64,000 nt of DNA from Synaphobranchus kaupii (GCA_029718625.1 CM056376.1:110096319-110160318); one strand, 5' to 3'. Counted from the stretch's first letter, positions 1-12,490 are shown. The notes: generated by a model not told the origin, from the sequence alone. Translations and numbers: made by a program.

Positions 1-71
1 GGTGAATTTGAAGCACTGTTTTAAAACAGTGGAAGTCCCTCTGTTTGTAAATGCCCCTTTGAGATTTCCCC

Positions 72-99
<28 letters not shown>
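72..99. repeat. (TA)n microsatellite
   Basis: An uninterrupted alternating A/T dinucleotide run of about 28 bases, followed by a C-rich segment to about base 190. It is seen directly. Confidence 0.95.
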
Positions 100-102
<3 letters not shown>

Positions 103-199
103 ATCACCATTGGGACCACACCCACCCCCCTCCCCTCCCGGGCCTGGGACAACATACCCAGTTGTGCCCCCACCCTGGCGGCCATGCCCTCTGTTGTAG

Positions 200-2640
200 G
201 CTACCATCTGTGTTGGGAGTGGGATCTCCCATTAGCTTATTCACTGTTATCACCCAGACAGAAAACTCCTGGCACTTTAATGGGAATTAGGTTGCACACC
301 TAAATATTTTGTGAGGTTGTTTCTGGAGGCATTGAGACGGGATCTTATGGCTCATGTAATTTCTGGCATCTGTGCCAAGGTGTGGGTCATAAGCATCTGC
401 CAGGTCATATTTCTGAGTCAAAGAAGCATCTCGAATATCTCGAGAGGAAAATCTGATATTCCCTCTTAAAGAAAGAGCGCGTCAACGTTTGCGAGGGTTA
501 GGCTATGTCACTTCTGTGGTAGGCTGCTTTAGCTGTAACTGACACTTGATAGTTCTCAAAGACACTGACCCACACTCGTTGCCTCCAGCATGCTGCAGTT
601 TCTACCGGGAAATTAAAAGCTATGTTCATATGAATGAAAAAAAAACACCACGAGAGAACAAAGTGAATCCGTTCGCCAACAGATTCTAAAGCAGGTGTAG
701 GCTAGCTATATCCCGCTGAGGGAAAAGAACATGATTTCCATTCTAGAGACAAACGATGCTATCCAAAGTGGAGACCATTTCTGTTCCTTAAACTTTTCAT
801 AACAAGATACTTCTGTGATCTGTTACCCAAAAGATGTCTCATAAAATAGTATTTTGTCTTAGACTGTTAAACTTGTTAACAAATTTCTTACATTTTACAA
901 ATGAGGCATGTCACTACTAAATGTTCATTGTCGCATTCTGGGGGAAATATGATTTAAATTTATCACGCATCATCCCTTGTTTTCGGGAAAACAGCGCTAA
1001 AGTGGTTAAAAAGGCATAATATCTATAGGCGCGCGCAGAAAGGCTTGATCGAGGGTCACATGATAGTACGTTAACACAGCATGCAAACTACTTCCAGCGG
1101 CACAGGCCACTCTGGCTGACATCTGAAATTCAAATAGACATCCTAGGCAAAAGATATGGGAGTCCAGCGTCACGGGAGGGAGAGAAAGAGTGAGAGAGAA
1201 AGAACAGGCGAAAACGGTAACTGATGCAGGGTCTTCTCCGTGCCGTTGATGTGTGATCTAACTCTCTGGGAACTTTTTTTTTTTCATTTTTCACGGAGGA
1301 AAATCAAAAACTGGAAAAATTAATGAAAACAGAAGTTGTCCGTGAAATAATAACACCTCTGGCAAGCAGGTGCCACACCTTTATCAACAGAACTGCAGGT
1401 AAAAAAAATGTTCCTGTTCCTTAAATATCCTTCAACGTCTGTAGAACTTTCTGATTTGTCCTAACTAGCCTACACTTGTTTTCAGTAGCAGTTTTAACTG
1501 TGCGGTTTACGCACAGGTGTTGATACACAATTGCATGAGATTTACCCACCTGTTTGAGCCTGCGTCTCTGCAGACCTCCGGTTACTACTTCCAGCACACC
1601 AGAGGCAATCGCACAACATGCGCAGCTAAACTATCACGTTAATTATAAACTTCACGGATGAGTGGTATTCCCGTTTCAGATGTTTACTGGGGAAATATCT
1701 AAAAGATGTGAACCATGAATCGGTGATCATTCCCTTGATGAAATTGTGAAGCAGGCACCTGCGCCCTGGTAAACATGCTTGCTTTGCCAACACTTTTGTG
1801 GTACCTCTTGATTGTTTTTCTTCTTTGCAAATGTTTTATGTCATATTGAAATTAAAAGCTAAGGGAATGTGGTCATGGAAATGTCGCATTGGCAACATGT
1901 CTGTTAAAATTAGAACCAGCGTTGGTTGTGAATGTCTAAACTATATAAATGAGTGACCTCCTAGAGACAGTGGTTCAGAATGGTTTTTAGTTGATGGCTG
2001 TGTGCGTTGCTTAAAACGTGTGCTTAGAATGAGTGACGGATCCTTTGTGCTTGTGGCATAGGAAGTCACCACAGAGCCTGTATTAAAGTTAAAGTTCGAT
2101 ATAAACTGGCTGTCTTGATATCTTTAATAGGCGAGTGATTGTCTGGTAAAATAGCCTATTGCTACATATGTGCCGGGGGTGTTAAATCTGGCAATAACGG
2201 CTGATACTAAAGTTACGTGGCTAATAGGGCAGACTTTAGAACGTAGCTACATAGAACTGCCCGACTGAAACGTGTCAAAGTCAGAAGAGATCGAAGGCGT
2301 GCCTGTTTAAAATACCATAAGAAGGCCTGACAAAAACCTAGTTTCACCTGATTAGAGAATTGCGGAGGATTTCTAACAGGTGTTCTTCCAAAAGGAATAA
2401 AGTGCGTGAACTCCTGTGGTCGGTTTTTTACACTTAGCCTAATAACGGGAAGAGTTTAATCCTCAACCTCAACATTAAATGAACATTAAATTACACTTTT
2501 TTTTTTGCTAATCACACGTTTTTGACGCTTGAACCACTGGAAATGGGCAGCCTGTTATCTTTTTTTGACAGCAGTTCGGATGTTGTGGTTTGCGACCACC
2601 GATCCTCCTGCACAAGGATACAATAAATCAGCTTTGTTCT
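200..2640. other. Non-coding stretch, no gene recognised
   Basis: AT-rich sequence with no open frame that looks coding. A purine-rich patch lies at about 1175-1210. I see no RNA gene, array or transposon ends. It could be intergenic or a 5' intron of the C4orf19 orthologue. Confidence 0.5.
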
Positions 2641-2654
2641 ACAGTTAAACCAGC

Positions 2655-2730
2655 ATAAGTGTATTCAGCTAATTAGCTAATTTGGCCAGTGTAATTGGTG
2701 ACAACGAAGACCCCTGTGTACACAGGTTGT
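2655..2730 (+). repeat. Interspersed repeat, copy 1
   Basis: A stretch running gtgtattcagctaatt, then cagtgtaattggtga, then a short purine-rich link, recurs at 4052-4128 in the same order with substitutions. Two related copies 1.4 kb apart indicate an old dispersed repeat. The family is not identified. Confidence 0.6.
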
Positions 2731-3659
2731 TGTTACAGCCAATGCTTTAATTCATTAATTGTTGATCACGGTGTTTAAGTTATTTCATAATTTTGTTTCC
2801 CCTTAAACGTACCTTAATACAGTGTAGTGTTGGTGTTGATTTGGTTACAACGACCAGGTGTACACACTTTCAGTAATTAGAACCCAACTTAATTCACCTG
2901 CGAGTCTATAGTGTAGTCAATTAAAAAGGGTAACTACTTCCCAAAGGAATCATTAGCCATTTACACATTGCAGAAGATGAAAGCATTTGTTTACATTGTA
3001 TATTTTATTTTTGACACTGATAGCACAACCAAAGTTCCTTTGGGAAAATAAAACAATTCTATTCTATTAGTGGTTTTGACTGATTAAAAGTCATGGGATG
3101 TGAAGGTGGAGCATTTGTTCTTTATGGCATGTGTAGCAGTTGCTGATGTAATGGGGCCTTAAGATAAGGTAAGTCATCCCTCAGTAGACACTAAAAGTGT
3201 CAGTGAATCAGAGCCCTGTTCCCTGTCCACTGTCCCCTGTCCCCTCAGACCCCTGTCTACTATGTGCCCTGTCCCCTCACATTGCAAGCAGTGTGCAAAA
3301 GAAATCCCGCAAAACTCTTTCCAAACTAGTGAGGAAGTAGTTTGTAATAACTTTTTAAAATTTTTATTGAGAATATCAATCAGTTAACATATGACAATTG
3401 TTACAAAGTGTAGACTATGAATGAAGATAGAATTAACAAAAATCAAAAAGAGTATTTCGTAATATGACCCACTCTTGTACCATAGATATGCATATACGCT
3501 CTACGTCTTTTACGTTTTTACTTCCGAGTTACTTACTGAAGTTGTCGGGTGAGTGCACAGTTCTGCAGATGAGTGTGCTCCTGAATTCCCTCAACAAAAC
3601 CCCGGAAATAAGTGGTTCATCCTGGTATTTTAAGTGCCCCCATTTGTGAGAAAAAGTCG

Positions 3660-3740
3660 CCCACTCAAAAGCTTTTTGACAAAGTGGACTCAAATATGCG
3701 TACTCAAAAGGGTATAGGGCTCTAATTCGGACACAGCCCA
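3660..3740 (-). mobile_element. MITE end fragment (ggctgtgtccgaat family)
   Basis: The stretch ends at 3740 with attcggacacagccca, the reverse complement of the terminus seen at 3789, 29968, 30636 and 57147. Only one end is clear. It is probably one of five related non-autonomous DNA transposon copies in the window. Confidence 0.5.
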
Positions 3741-3788
3741 AGTAAGAATTAGCAGTTCCAGGGTTGCAACTGTAGTTAGAATGGAAAC

Positions 3789-3985
3789 CATGGCTGTGTC
3801 TGAATCAGCACCCTTCCATACTATTAAGTGGGCTTGTTGAGTAAACAGGACGAGAAAGTAGGGAAAATGTTCTCTAAATGTAGTATACTTAAAACCCCTG
3901 TATGATATACTTACTTCCGGATTACGCTGAGACTATTCGGTAGCATACTTTTCAAGAAGGACGCAAACATTTTGGTGCATAAACA
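3789..3985 (+). mobile_element. MITE fragment (ggctgtgtctgaat family)
   Basis: It starts with ggctgtgtctgaatcagc and continues with the internal sequence shared by the copies near 30 kb and 57 kb (tactattaagt, then tgttctctaaatg, then atgatatacttac, then acttttcaagaag). The 3' end is not recognisable. It is a non-autonomous element with no coding capacity. Confidence 0.6.
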
Positions 3986-4051
3986 TGCTATCAGTTAGTT
4001 AGAAAATTGATTGGAAGTAAAACATTCTGGAGATCCCCAGGACGAAGCACA

Positions 4052-4128
4052 ATGTGTATTCAGCTAATTGGGTAATTTTACCAGTGTAATTGGTGATGGC
4101 GAAAACCTGCATACACACCGGCCCTGCA
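4052..4128 (+). repeat. Interspersed repeat, copy 2
   Basis: Second copy of the repeat at 2655-2730. It continues into gcatacacaccggccctgca, which resembles the right arm of the hAT MITE at 4943-5146, so both may descend from one transposon family. Confidence 0.55.
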
Positions 4129-4942
4129 GGAATGGAATTGCCCACCCCTGCTCTTGTTCTAGGGAGGACTGGCAGAATAAAATGAAGTACAGCACGGAAC
4201 AATAAAAAACACAACAACCATTAAAAAGAGGTTTAATGAATTACAGGTCAACAGCAAAAACATATATCAGATTTTATGGTTTGTGACAAACTTTAAAACA
4301 AGCAAAAGGGTGAGGTATAGAAGCTGAGCATTTTAAATCACCATGGAGCGTGGGTTATTGACCAATTAAAGCAGGTTGATCATGCAGTTAACACGTCACA
4401 CCTGGTTCTTCTTGGGTCTAAACTGGTTTCTGATTTTTATGGTGAAAATGGAAACCACGGGTAGATTCCAATTTCTTATTTTATCCGTCCTCTTCTGACC
4501 CGGAAATCGATCGAGGTTCGCCATTTTTAAGGACATTCCAAACCGCTAAATGCTCCATGGAGGAGCGAGGAGTGGGGAACGAGGAGGCACCCGGAGGGTG
4601 CTTCAGTGAGGAAACACAAGTGTAGCCTTTGCGGAAGCCTTTTCTCGGAACGCGGGACGGGTAAATCTATACATTTCCTGGATCATAAACTCCATGTCCA
4701 CAAGTTTGCAAAATCTGAGGATGATATGCAGAACTACTAAAGATCTATGATGCAAAATATAGGCAGTGCACCCTGCTGTCCATTAGTGTCTCCAAATATA
4801 TCCAAATGGCTAAATTGTGCGCTGCTCTAAATAAAATAAAAATAATAATGATATATTTAACTACAAGTTAACAGTGTTGGCTCATAAGACTCAATTTTGC
4901 ATTATTATCAAGTGGGAATGACCATCTTTTGATGGTTTAAGA

Positions 4943-5146
4943 CAGGGGTGTCCAATCTTACCCGAAAAGGGCTGGTGTGGGTGCAGGTTTTTGTTCTAGC
5001 CCAGCACTACAACACCTGATTATACTTATCAAGGTCTGATTGAAGAGCATGATTAGTTAATTAGTTGAATCAGGTGTTGTAGTGCTGGGCTAAAACAAAA
5101 ACCTGCACCCACACCGGCCCTTTCCGGATAAGATTGGACACCCCTG
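4943..5146. mobile_element. hAT-type MITE, 204 bp, intact
   Basis: The terminal inverted repeats are caggggtgtccaatctta at the left and its exact reverse complement at the right. The two arms pair over most of their length, including an ~18-base stretch with gcccagcactacaacacctg. A perfect 8-bp direct repeat gtttaaga flanks it (4935-4942 and 5147-5154). An 8-bp duplication with a short palindromic body fits a hAT-superfamily non-autonomous element. It carries no coding frame. A related right half is at 10826-10935. Confidence 0.9.
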
Positions 5147-5154
5147 GTTTAAGA

Positions 5155-6497
5155 TAAAAACATTGATGTCACAGTGTTACATACACCTAAATATGTAGCC
5201 TAATCATTCACTCTTGTATCTCAATAAAATATCACTTTTACCTGTACTCTACAGTATGTATACTTTAGCCCCAGGATTGCATTTTCTGTATTTAAAAAAA
5301 TAAATAAAATAAAAAAACTATGTTCCCATTTATAATGACTCCAAGGAAAATTTGGCATTAATATACCACATATTAGCACACAGTAAATTGGAATGAGCAA
5401 GTGACAAGTATATACGCTGTAGCCGATAACATGAAAATAAAATAGTATTCCACCATCTGCAAAATGCTGCCAAATGTTCTATCTTCAATGAAAATTGGTA
5501 GCCTACATCAAAAATTTAATTAATGATTGCACTACAGTATGTGAAATGCACTCAAAATAGGCCTATTGTTATTTTCACATCAATCATATTGGAAAGACAG
5601 TGCTCGAGTGGAAAAATAAATGTACATATGTAGCCAGCGAGACCAACCACATTTTACCACTTGCATATTGGGAAGGGAATACTCCCCTCCCTAATGCGTT
5701 TTCTATAGAGCTTGCGTAATACTAGACCGTTAAAACGAAAACTGCCGTTACGCTGGGCTGTAATTAATTTTTTTAAGTACCCAATAAGACATTGCATATA
5801 CCACTGCTAAGATTATAATGTACTCTATTGGATTTTAAAAAACGACAATTATACCATAATTAACTATAATGAATGAGACAGGTTTGCAGGGCATGGGGGG
5901 TATTACTAGTCGACGTTTCAGATAGTTTAATAGCGGTATAAAGTGTTGTATATTTCTCAAACGGATTGCACCAGACAATAAATGACCACTGAATTTTGAA
6001 AGGAACATCTCTATCTTTAAAACCAATGGTAGGATTATATATTTATTTAATATTTAATAGCCGATATTCATAGTAGAAAACGTGGTACAATGAGACAATG
6101 ACTTTGTTTATTTTACATTTGAGTGAGCAGGGCTTTCACGGCTTTTTTGGCATACGATCAGGCTATTGTTGGGTTTATCTTGTTGCTATGACGGAATTCT
6201 AATTTTATATGATGAATAAATATATTTATGAACTCACACACAGATGCTATTGTCCACTATGTCACGCATTGGGTCAGTATAGACTGGGTGGGGGGTTGCT
6301 TGTTAGATGGACTTGCTACTGGAAAGTAGCGACACTTATAAACTCTGTATTCAGCAGGGTTGTCCTGAATCGTCTACCAATAAAGTTAAAACACAGAGTT
6401 TGATTTCCACTAATAGTTTGGCTGCAGGAGCAACTAATGTCTCAGTTGAGAAAAATGTTGCCGCCGGCGGCATTATCACTAGGCATCTACGCAAAGG
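5155..6497. other. Non-coding stretch, no gene recognised
   Basis: AT-rich sequence with short A-runs. No supported exon, RNA gene or transposon end was found. Confidence 0.5.
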
Positions 6498-6703
6498 GGT
6501 TAACTGGACTTGTGAACTGGACTTGTAACCTAAAGGTTGCAGGTTTGTTTCCTACTGCCGTTGTACCCTTGAGCAAGGTACTTAACCTGAATTGCTTCAG
6601 TATATATCCAGCTGTATACATGGATACTATATAAAAATGGGAAAGCTGTGTAAGCTGCTCTGGAGAAAAGCATCTGCCAAATGCCTGTAGTGTAATGACA
6701 CAC
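6498..6703 (+). mobile_element. tRNA-derived SINE, copy 1
   Basis: It contains a diverged tRNA-like promoter (ggttgcaggtttgtttcc as B box) and then the body cgttgtacccttgagcaagg, cttcagtatatatccagctg and a tail of aaatgcctgtagtgtaatg. The same order is found at 29253-29466. It is a V-SINE-like fish family by general resemblance; the exact family name is not confirmed. Confidence 0.8.
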
Positions 6704-7123
6704 TAGAAAAGCTGTCAGGTTAACATCTGGATAAGTGCTAGGAAGAGGCAGGGGCTTTTGGAAAGGGAAGTTGGTCATTCACAGTACCCCCAGACGATTG
6801 TTACGTCAATACCAGTGACGTCACTATTGATGACATCACTACCTAATACATTGGCTGAGATTCACTTAAAGGCATACTGAACTTTGTTTGAACATAATGT
6901 TGTATAGCTACCTGGCACTGATATTAGTCATAATATTCACGCTCACCTTCATGAGTTTCTCCAGTGGTCAGAAACTGAACAACAAAAAATGACAATAAAA
7001 ACAGGATAAAATACACAAAGTAACACATAAATTTAGATCAGCAGAACATAGATAACATCAAAACAATAATAAAATCTATAAAATATGCAGTAAAATAAGA
7101 CCAGACAAAACAGAAAATAAAGA

Positions 7124-8053
7124 TCATTCAACTAAAGTCTAATCTAAAATAATGTGTTTTTAAAAGAGACTTAAAACTATCAACAGACTGTGCCTTTCTA
7201 ATGTTAACAGGGAGTGAATTCCAGAGCTTGGGAGCTCTCACAGAGAAGGATCTATCACCTTTTGATTTTAATCTGGAACACAGAACAGTAAGGAGATCTC
7301 TCTGTGAGGATCTAAGCACTCTCCCAGAACTATAGGGCACTAAAAGCTCTGAAATATAGGTAGGGTCCAAGCTGTGCAGAGCTTTAAAAGTGATTGGTAA
7401 GATTTTAAAATCTGTTCTAAAAATTACAGGAATCCAGTGGAGTGTGGAAAGGATTGGGGTGATGTGAATACTTTTACTGCTCTTAGATAACTCTGGCTGC
7501 TGCAGAAAGTTTTGGGCCATCCAACAATTGATGTTATATAAGCAGTCATGAAGAGCATCTAACCTAGCCACTTCATTTGGCTTGACAGAGAGGTAAAGCT
7601 GTGTGTCATCAGCATAAAAATGAAAATATATATTATGTTTGGAAATTATATGGCCAAGCGGGAGCATATAAATAGAAAACAGAACTGGCCCCAGAATAGA
7701 CCCCTGAGGGACACCACATGTAATAGGGACTAGAGAGGATACAATATCACCAATAGAGACTGAGAACTGTCTGCCAGTGAGATAAGAACAGAGCCAACCT
7801 AGAGCAGTATCCTTAATGCCCACCCAGTCTCTAAGGCGTCAATTAAAATAGTATGATCAACCGTATCAAAAGTAGCACTGAGATCTAATAAAACCAGTAT
7901 AGAACATGCGCCATTGTCTGCATTTAAAAGGAGATCGTTTAATAACTTTAAGAAGAGCAGTTTCAGTGCACAGAACTGAAGCGGAGCTTTAGTTGACAGG
8001 GTAGCTAACAAAACAATTCCACGGCATTCAACATGCGAGCTACCCAACGTCAA
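7124..8053 (-). mobile_element. L2-like LINE, 3' RT fragment, degenerate
   Basis: The minus strand encodes pieces of a non-LTR reverse transcriptase. About 7830-7950 gives an LLDLSATFDTVDH motif (RT motif A), then after a frameshift near 7800-7830 comes GVPQGSILGPVLFS (motif B) and YADDTQLYL (catalytic motif C). The frame then skips the usual fingers and thumb region and continues with a LHWIPV...FKILPITFKALH tail and ...LWNSLPVNIRKA, the C-terminal end usual in fish L2/CR1-like elements. Frameshift plus internal deletion mean it cannot encode an active protein. The 3' tail runs toward 6960 and is A-rich on the minus strand. Confidence 0.85.
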
Positions 8054-8699
8054 CTAGCTAGCTAACTAGCAGCAATACCCACGTCTTTATTGGAAGAAAC
8101 AAATGTTATAACAAACTTAAGAAGTGTGGTTTATTATTACATGGAAACTTGGTATAACCCACCATTCCATCACCACATGTGAAGCCAGAGAACTTCTACA
8201 GAATTTCTACACTCTCAAATTCAGTGTCGGTAGGTTTGTACATTTGGTTGTACAACCCCGATTAACTCGATATTTTGTATTTTTATTGTGTGTGATGCCG
8301 AGTGTCTTCTTGGACAGAAATCAAGCGTTCTCATTGGAATATTACGACCACGCCCCAACCGTCCTAATACAGGTCTGATCAGCTAATTCAGCTGTTTTTG
8401 AGCAGTGTTTTATCATATTTATATATATTTTTTTAATTCAAACTTTGGTGGATGCTTAATAACACACTCAAGTTTGATATCATACATACATTTTAATGAT
8501 TTTAGGCTTTGTTCCCTGAGGCTTTAAGCATAAGATCCTTCAAAATATTGCACTTGCACAAATGATCAGCCTTTCTACAATCAATTTTTAAGGAACATAT
8601 ATGATAATCGATCCAGGGGGTATTTCTAGAGTAAGATTTTTTTCTTGGATCTTAATTATTCCATAAATCTTAAGTTAGTTGAGACTATGGTTGATGGCT

Positions 8700-8935
8700 T
8701 GCTCCCCTTTTGCGAGCTCCTTCAAAGTTAGGATCCTCTCCTGCAGTAGGACAATCTCTCGCCTCAGTTCTCCATTTTGCCTGCACTTGTCTCACTCGTA
8801 ATGCTAAATAAAGTCATTACGATTGACAACGATGAACATTCCACAGGAGCTGCACGCCATAGCTTTCCCTTCCTCTAAGGCATCGGACACAGTCCCGGCA
8901 ATGACACAACAATCCATGTCCATGATAATATTTGT
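8700..8935 (-). mobile_element. LINE ORF1-like fragment
   Basis: Reading the minus strand from ATG near 8925, a short frame starts MDMDCCVIAGTVSDALEEG and includes a CSSCGMF pair of cysteines. A stop follows, then a frame with KCRQNGELRREIVLLQE, a short coiled-coil-like stretch. This Cys-x2-Cys plus Leu/Arg/Glu-rich layout resembles ORF1 of fish L2-like LINEs. It lies upstream (minus strand) of the RT fragment at 7124-8053, so both may be parts of one rearranged LINE. Confidence 0.45.
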
Positions 8936-9049
8936 GAACTAAAAGATAAAAAGTAAAAACGCAAAAAATAAAAACATTTGAAAAATAAATAAATACAAAA
9001 TTTATTCGCCACTTATCAAGCCTGATGTTTGGCTTCTGTATACAGTAGA

Positions 9050-9230
9050 CTATGCTGGCTTTGTACAGTTCGGGAATATTGCTGGGATGAGCCTACCCAG
9101 CCTGTCGCAGAAGGCCGGAGCAGCAGGGGGGTGGAAGCTCTCTTGATGATCCAGACAGGCGAATCGATCCCGCAGGGGCATGATCGGTGAACTCGCGGAT
9201 CCGGGACACTGAGTACGGGCCTGGCACTGC
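9050..9230 (-). mobile_element. Possible second LINE ORF1 fragment
   Basis: A GC-rich island in AT-rich sequence. The minus strand has a short frame with MPLRDRFACLDHQESFH followed by a stop. The resemblance to the C-terminal part of LINE ORF1 is weak, and the order relative to 8700-8935 would be reversed compared with an intact LINE. Confidence 0.25.
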
Positions 9231-9299
9231 CTCCGAGCTGCGGATTGTGGTTGCCAGGCTCAGCTACACTCTCAGGGGCGGATGAAAAAGCTTAAAAGA

Positions 9300-10825
9300 A
9301 CGTCTTTAAGAACTTAAAAGCTTTAAGAGGAACTAAAATCAAAAGGAACTATAAATAAATAAATAATAAAATAACCTTCGGAGTAACTAGCTTCTCGGCA
9401 AACGTCCAAACAGCAGGATACAGGAAAAACATATTATGTCAGGTAGCTATACAAAATGATGTTCAAACAAAGTTCAGTATGCCTTTAACATCTGTTCTTA
9501 ACTGATAATATTTTTTTATTTCTTCAAGAACAAGTTCAGCATTTACTAAAAATAACTTGCCCATGCATTTGTTTTTAAGTCAAAGTTAAGGACACATTTT
9601 TAATGGTACAGACCGCTGGCTATCTTCTTTTTGTATGCGGTTTTACACTGATTGTTCACAGCGATACACAGGCAATTCTCATTGCAATTAAGCACAGTAA
9701 CTGATTAGCGTGAAAGAAAGAAAAGCTAACACACTTATTTAAGGCTCTGATAAATGGCTGTGTAACCTTTTACGTATACATACTTATCATGGGAAAGTAC
9801 GAATTTGGGCTCCTGATAAATTTCAATTGATAAGCTTTTGCAATTATTCAAGAGAAAAATAAAGTGGAACATTTAGTTCTCATGAAGCACTACCTTTGTG
9901 TAAATATGTTTTGTAAGTCCCCCCTCAGTCTAAATTAATGTCATCTTTCACATTCCGACATATATGCAGGCATTCATATTGGTCATAATACCCCTCAGAA
10001 GAGCAGGTGCTTAACCAGACTAATAGAGGCAGCTTTGCATCTTCTCTCTGGCTTCTGTGCAGTAGGCCTTTTTTAACTGTCCACTTTATTTAGTAAAGAC
10101 TAAAAAACCTGGGCATGTTTAAAAAAAAAAAAAAAAAAAGACATTGACATTCCTTGTAGATCAAACAGACATTGTGTAAATAATTTACTTTGGTCTGGTT
10201 TGTTTGTTTCAAGTGAGCACACGACATTGATATTTCTGCCCAGAGCCTGGCGAGTCAGAACTCCAGTAGCCTGGCCTTCATGTTTACAAGCGATTGTGCG
10301 GCTGGGCCCTTCTGATTAGAGGGGTCCTCTGGTCTGTCGCTTATCCGTTTCTGTCAGGACCGGGGATGTAATTTCTCACGCATCTTTTTCAAGCCCAGTT
10401 CACACCGAGATCTCGGCTTCTGAAGGCAAATGAAAACCTGATTGAAGCAGTTTCAAGTCAGGATCGAAATCAAATTGGATTTGTCTCTCTGTGGGGTTCA
10501 AATCCGCTGCAGGCAGATCAGAGCACACTGTACATATCTGAATTATTTGCGGGGGTGGGGGTGGGGTGGAGTATGTGGATTCTTTGAAAAATGTTTCACT
10601 CTCCACAGAATGTTTCACTAGCTTTGCTAATATAAAGAGTAGCCTATGTACAGTATATTACCAGTGTAGTAGTAATGTGCTAATACATTTTATGTTTATG
10701 TTAATCTGTAATATTATCAAAATCCCATTATGGTGCTTTCAATCTGGTCACCTGATCTTCCCCCTGCAGCTAATTGGCTACACAATGTCTAACATTCTAT
10801 TCCTACCTCGTTTTCCTTTAATGAA
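9300..10825. other. Non-coding stretch, no gene recognised
   Basis: Contains a pure A-run at 10121-10139 that could be an old retroposon tail. A GC-balanced part at 10250-10600 has no supported exon. Confidence 0.45.
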
Positions 10826-10935
10826 CTAATCGTGGTCTTCAATCAAGACCTTGATAAGTTGAATCAGATGTCTTAGTGCTGGGCTACCACTGCAGCCACA
10901 CTGGCCCTTTTCGGATAAGATTGCACACCTCTGCT
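10826..10935. mobile_element. Truncated hAT MITE (right half)
   Basis: Matches the right half of the element at 4943-5146, with gttgaatcag, agtgctgggcta, ggcccttttcggataagatt and a mutated end (gcacacctctg instead of ggacacccctg). The left half is missing. Confidence 0.75.
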
Positions 10936-10939
10936 GTAT

Positions 10940-11400
10940 AACAGTTGATAAGAGTTGTCAGCTCACGTACCTGATTAAATTAAGGCTAATATTTAAAAAA
11001 ATTAAATTGAAAATCATAAACTTCACTATGGATAAAAAATATATAAAAAACATTGTACCATATGGGTAAGTGCAATATCTTTCTGTTTCTTCGCTATAAA
11101 TGTTGAACTACCTTAGTTTATAACACCATCACAGGTTTACTGAATATGTTATCAGGTCATTAGATCTATCCCACTTCAATTCAATACATTCAATATATTT
11201 CCATTCAATACATAGTTGGCATCTTAAGAACAAAAGCTACTCTGAAGTTATTATGGCTAAAGGTCAAATTGAAATACACCTCTCCCTCCATGCAAGAACA
11301 AATAAGCAATTCATAAAAACACATTTTCTCCTCATGCCTGTTCTTTTTGGATCCCTATTTTTTTCCTATATACTTCGCCCATTACCATCATTGGTAATTG
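10940..11400. other. Non-coding stretch
   Basis: AT-rich. Nothing supportable was seen. Confidence 0.4.
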
Positions 11401-11408
11401 TCAGGAAT

Positions 11409-11499
11409 TCTTCCTTTTTTTCCGCACGGCCGGATTGGAACCACCGACGTCGCGGCCCACAATAAGCATGTGGACAGGCTACGCTACTGAGACACCCCC
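11409..11499 (-). mobile_element. Short tRNA-derived SINE with 9-bp TSD
   Basis: On the minus strand, gggggtgtctcagtagcgta gives a tRNA-like 5' end and A-box region, and ggtggttccaatcc gives a B-box. It ends in an A-rich run. The direct repeat gtcaggaat flanks both sides (11400-11408 and 11500-11508), which is the mark of LINE-mediated insertion. The body is almost only the tRNA head, so it is either a very short SINE or a tRNA retropseudogene. Confidence 0.8.
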
Positions 11500-11509
11500 G
11501 TCAGGAATA

Positions 11510-12330
11510 CTTTCAGTCCAAAACGATAAACCTCCAAAAGGATAAACCTTCTGAGTTGTGTTTGCTGGTTTATATTGGTGTGAGAAAACATGGCTGAGTT
11601 TATTTTTAATCCTGGATATTTTTTCAGTACCCCCCCCTCCCAAAGCTCTTTCTTCGCTGGTGTGCACCTGTCTGCTGTGATTGTGTTTAATGCAGAGAAA
11701 ACCATCATACTCGCTTCTAAATATAACTAACAAAGGAGTGATTTATGTTGCCGTTACAGTGGTGGGGTTGTTATTTGCCTCTGAATTTCCCCACAGTGCC
11801 GGATATTTATCTCTCCCTGTAAAGTTGGAGATAGAGGTGCTTTGAAATTGTGATGATTGATGATTTGCTTGTTTTTAATCATTTTAAGATTATACTTCAG
11901 TTAAGGCCAGACACATGGTTATGGGAATAATAAAATGTAAAGGTTTTTTTCATGAAAAAAAAGTTACTCTGAGTGTGTAGGCTGCCTTACTAGATGCAGC
12001 TTTAAATACAAGCAGGTAGACTTAAAATATTATGGAGTATATTCTCCAACCTTCTGATTTATTGTGAAACTGCATAATTATTTTACTCAATCTGATAAAC
12101 AAAAAGTCTTGGCTATGCCCCAAGTAGCAAGCAGTGAATGGATTTTAGGGCTAAATTATAATGTTTTTCCAAAAGATGTTGATTTTCTGTGCTGAAACAA
12201 TATAGGAAGCAGCGTGCGTTGCTCTTTGGCAGTCAAAGTGGGAAAAGAATCACTGCATTATATGCAATTGGAGGATTAAACGGGCTGCGATTTGGTCACT
12301 TGCAAAAAAAAAGGGCGGCATTTTGTTTAC
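11510..12330. other. Non-coding stretch
   Basis: No exon, RNA gene or repeat ends recognised. Confidence 0.4.
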
Positions 12331-12333
12331 TTT

Positions 12334-12365
12334 GGTCACCGTGACGTATCGCCATGGCAACGGGC
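12334..12365. promoter_or_regulatory. Candidate CRE-like plus RFX X-box cluster
   Basis: A ggtcaccgtgac palindrome (12334-12345) overlaps gtgacgta (CRE-like), directly followed by atcgccatggcaac (12348-12361), close to the RFX X-box pattern GTNRCC-spacer-RGYAAC with one mismatch. The surrounding 100 bases are more GC-rich than the neighbourhood. It is motif-level evidence only. The nearest recognised gene is C4orf19, 9 kb downstream. Confidence 0.3.
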
Positions 12366-12449
12366 AGCGGAGCGGTAAAGCCATGCCTCACCTGGCCCAT
12401 TCAAATGAGAGTGTGCCGTGGGAGTATAAACCCTGGGCTCAATACGTAA

Positions 12450-12450
<1 letters not shown>

Positions 12451-12487
<37 letters not shown>
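12451..12487. repeat. (TA)n microsatellite
   Basis: A pure alternating A/T run directly abutting the left end of the foldback element at 12488, consistent with a TA-target transposon. Confidence 0.95.
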
Positions 12488-12490
<3 letters not shown>

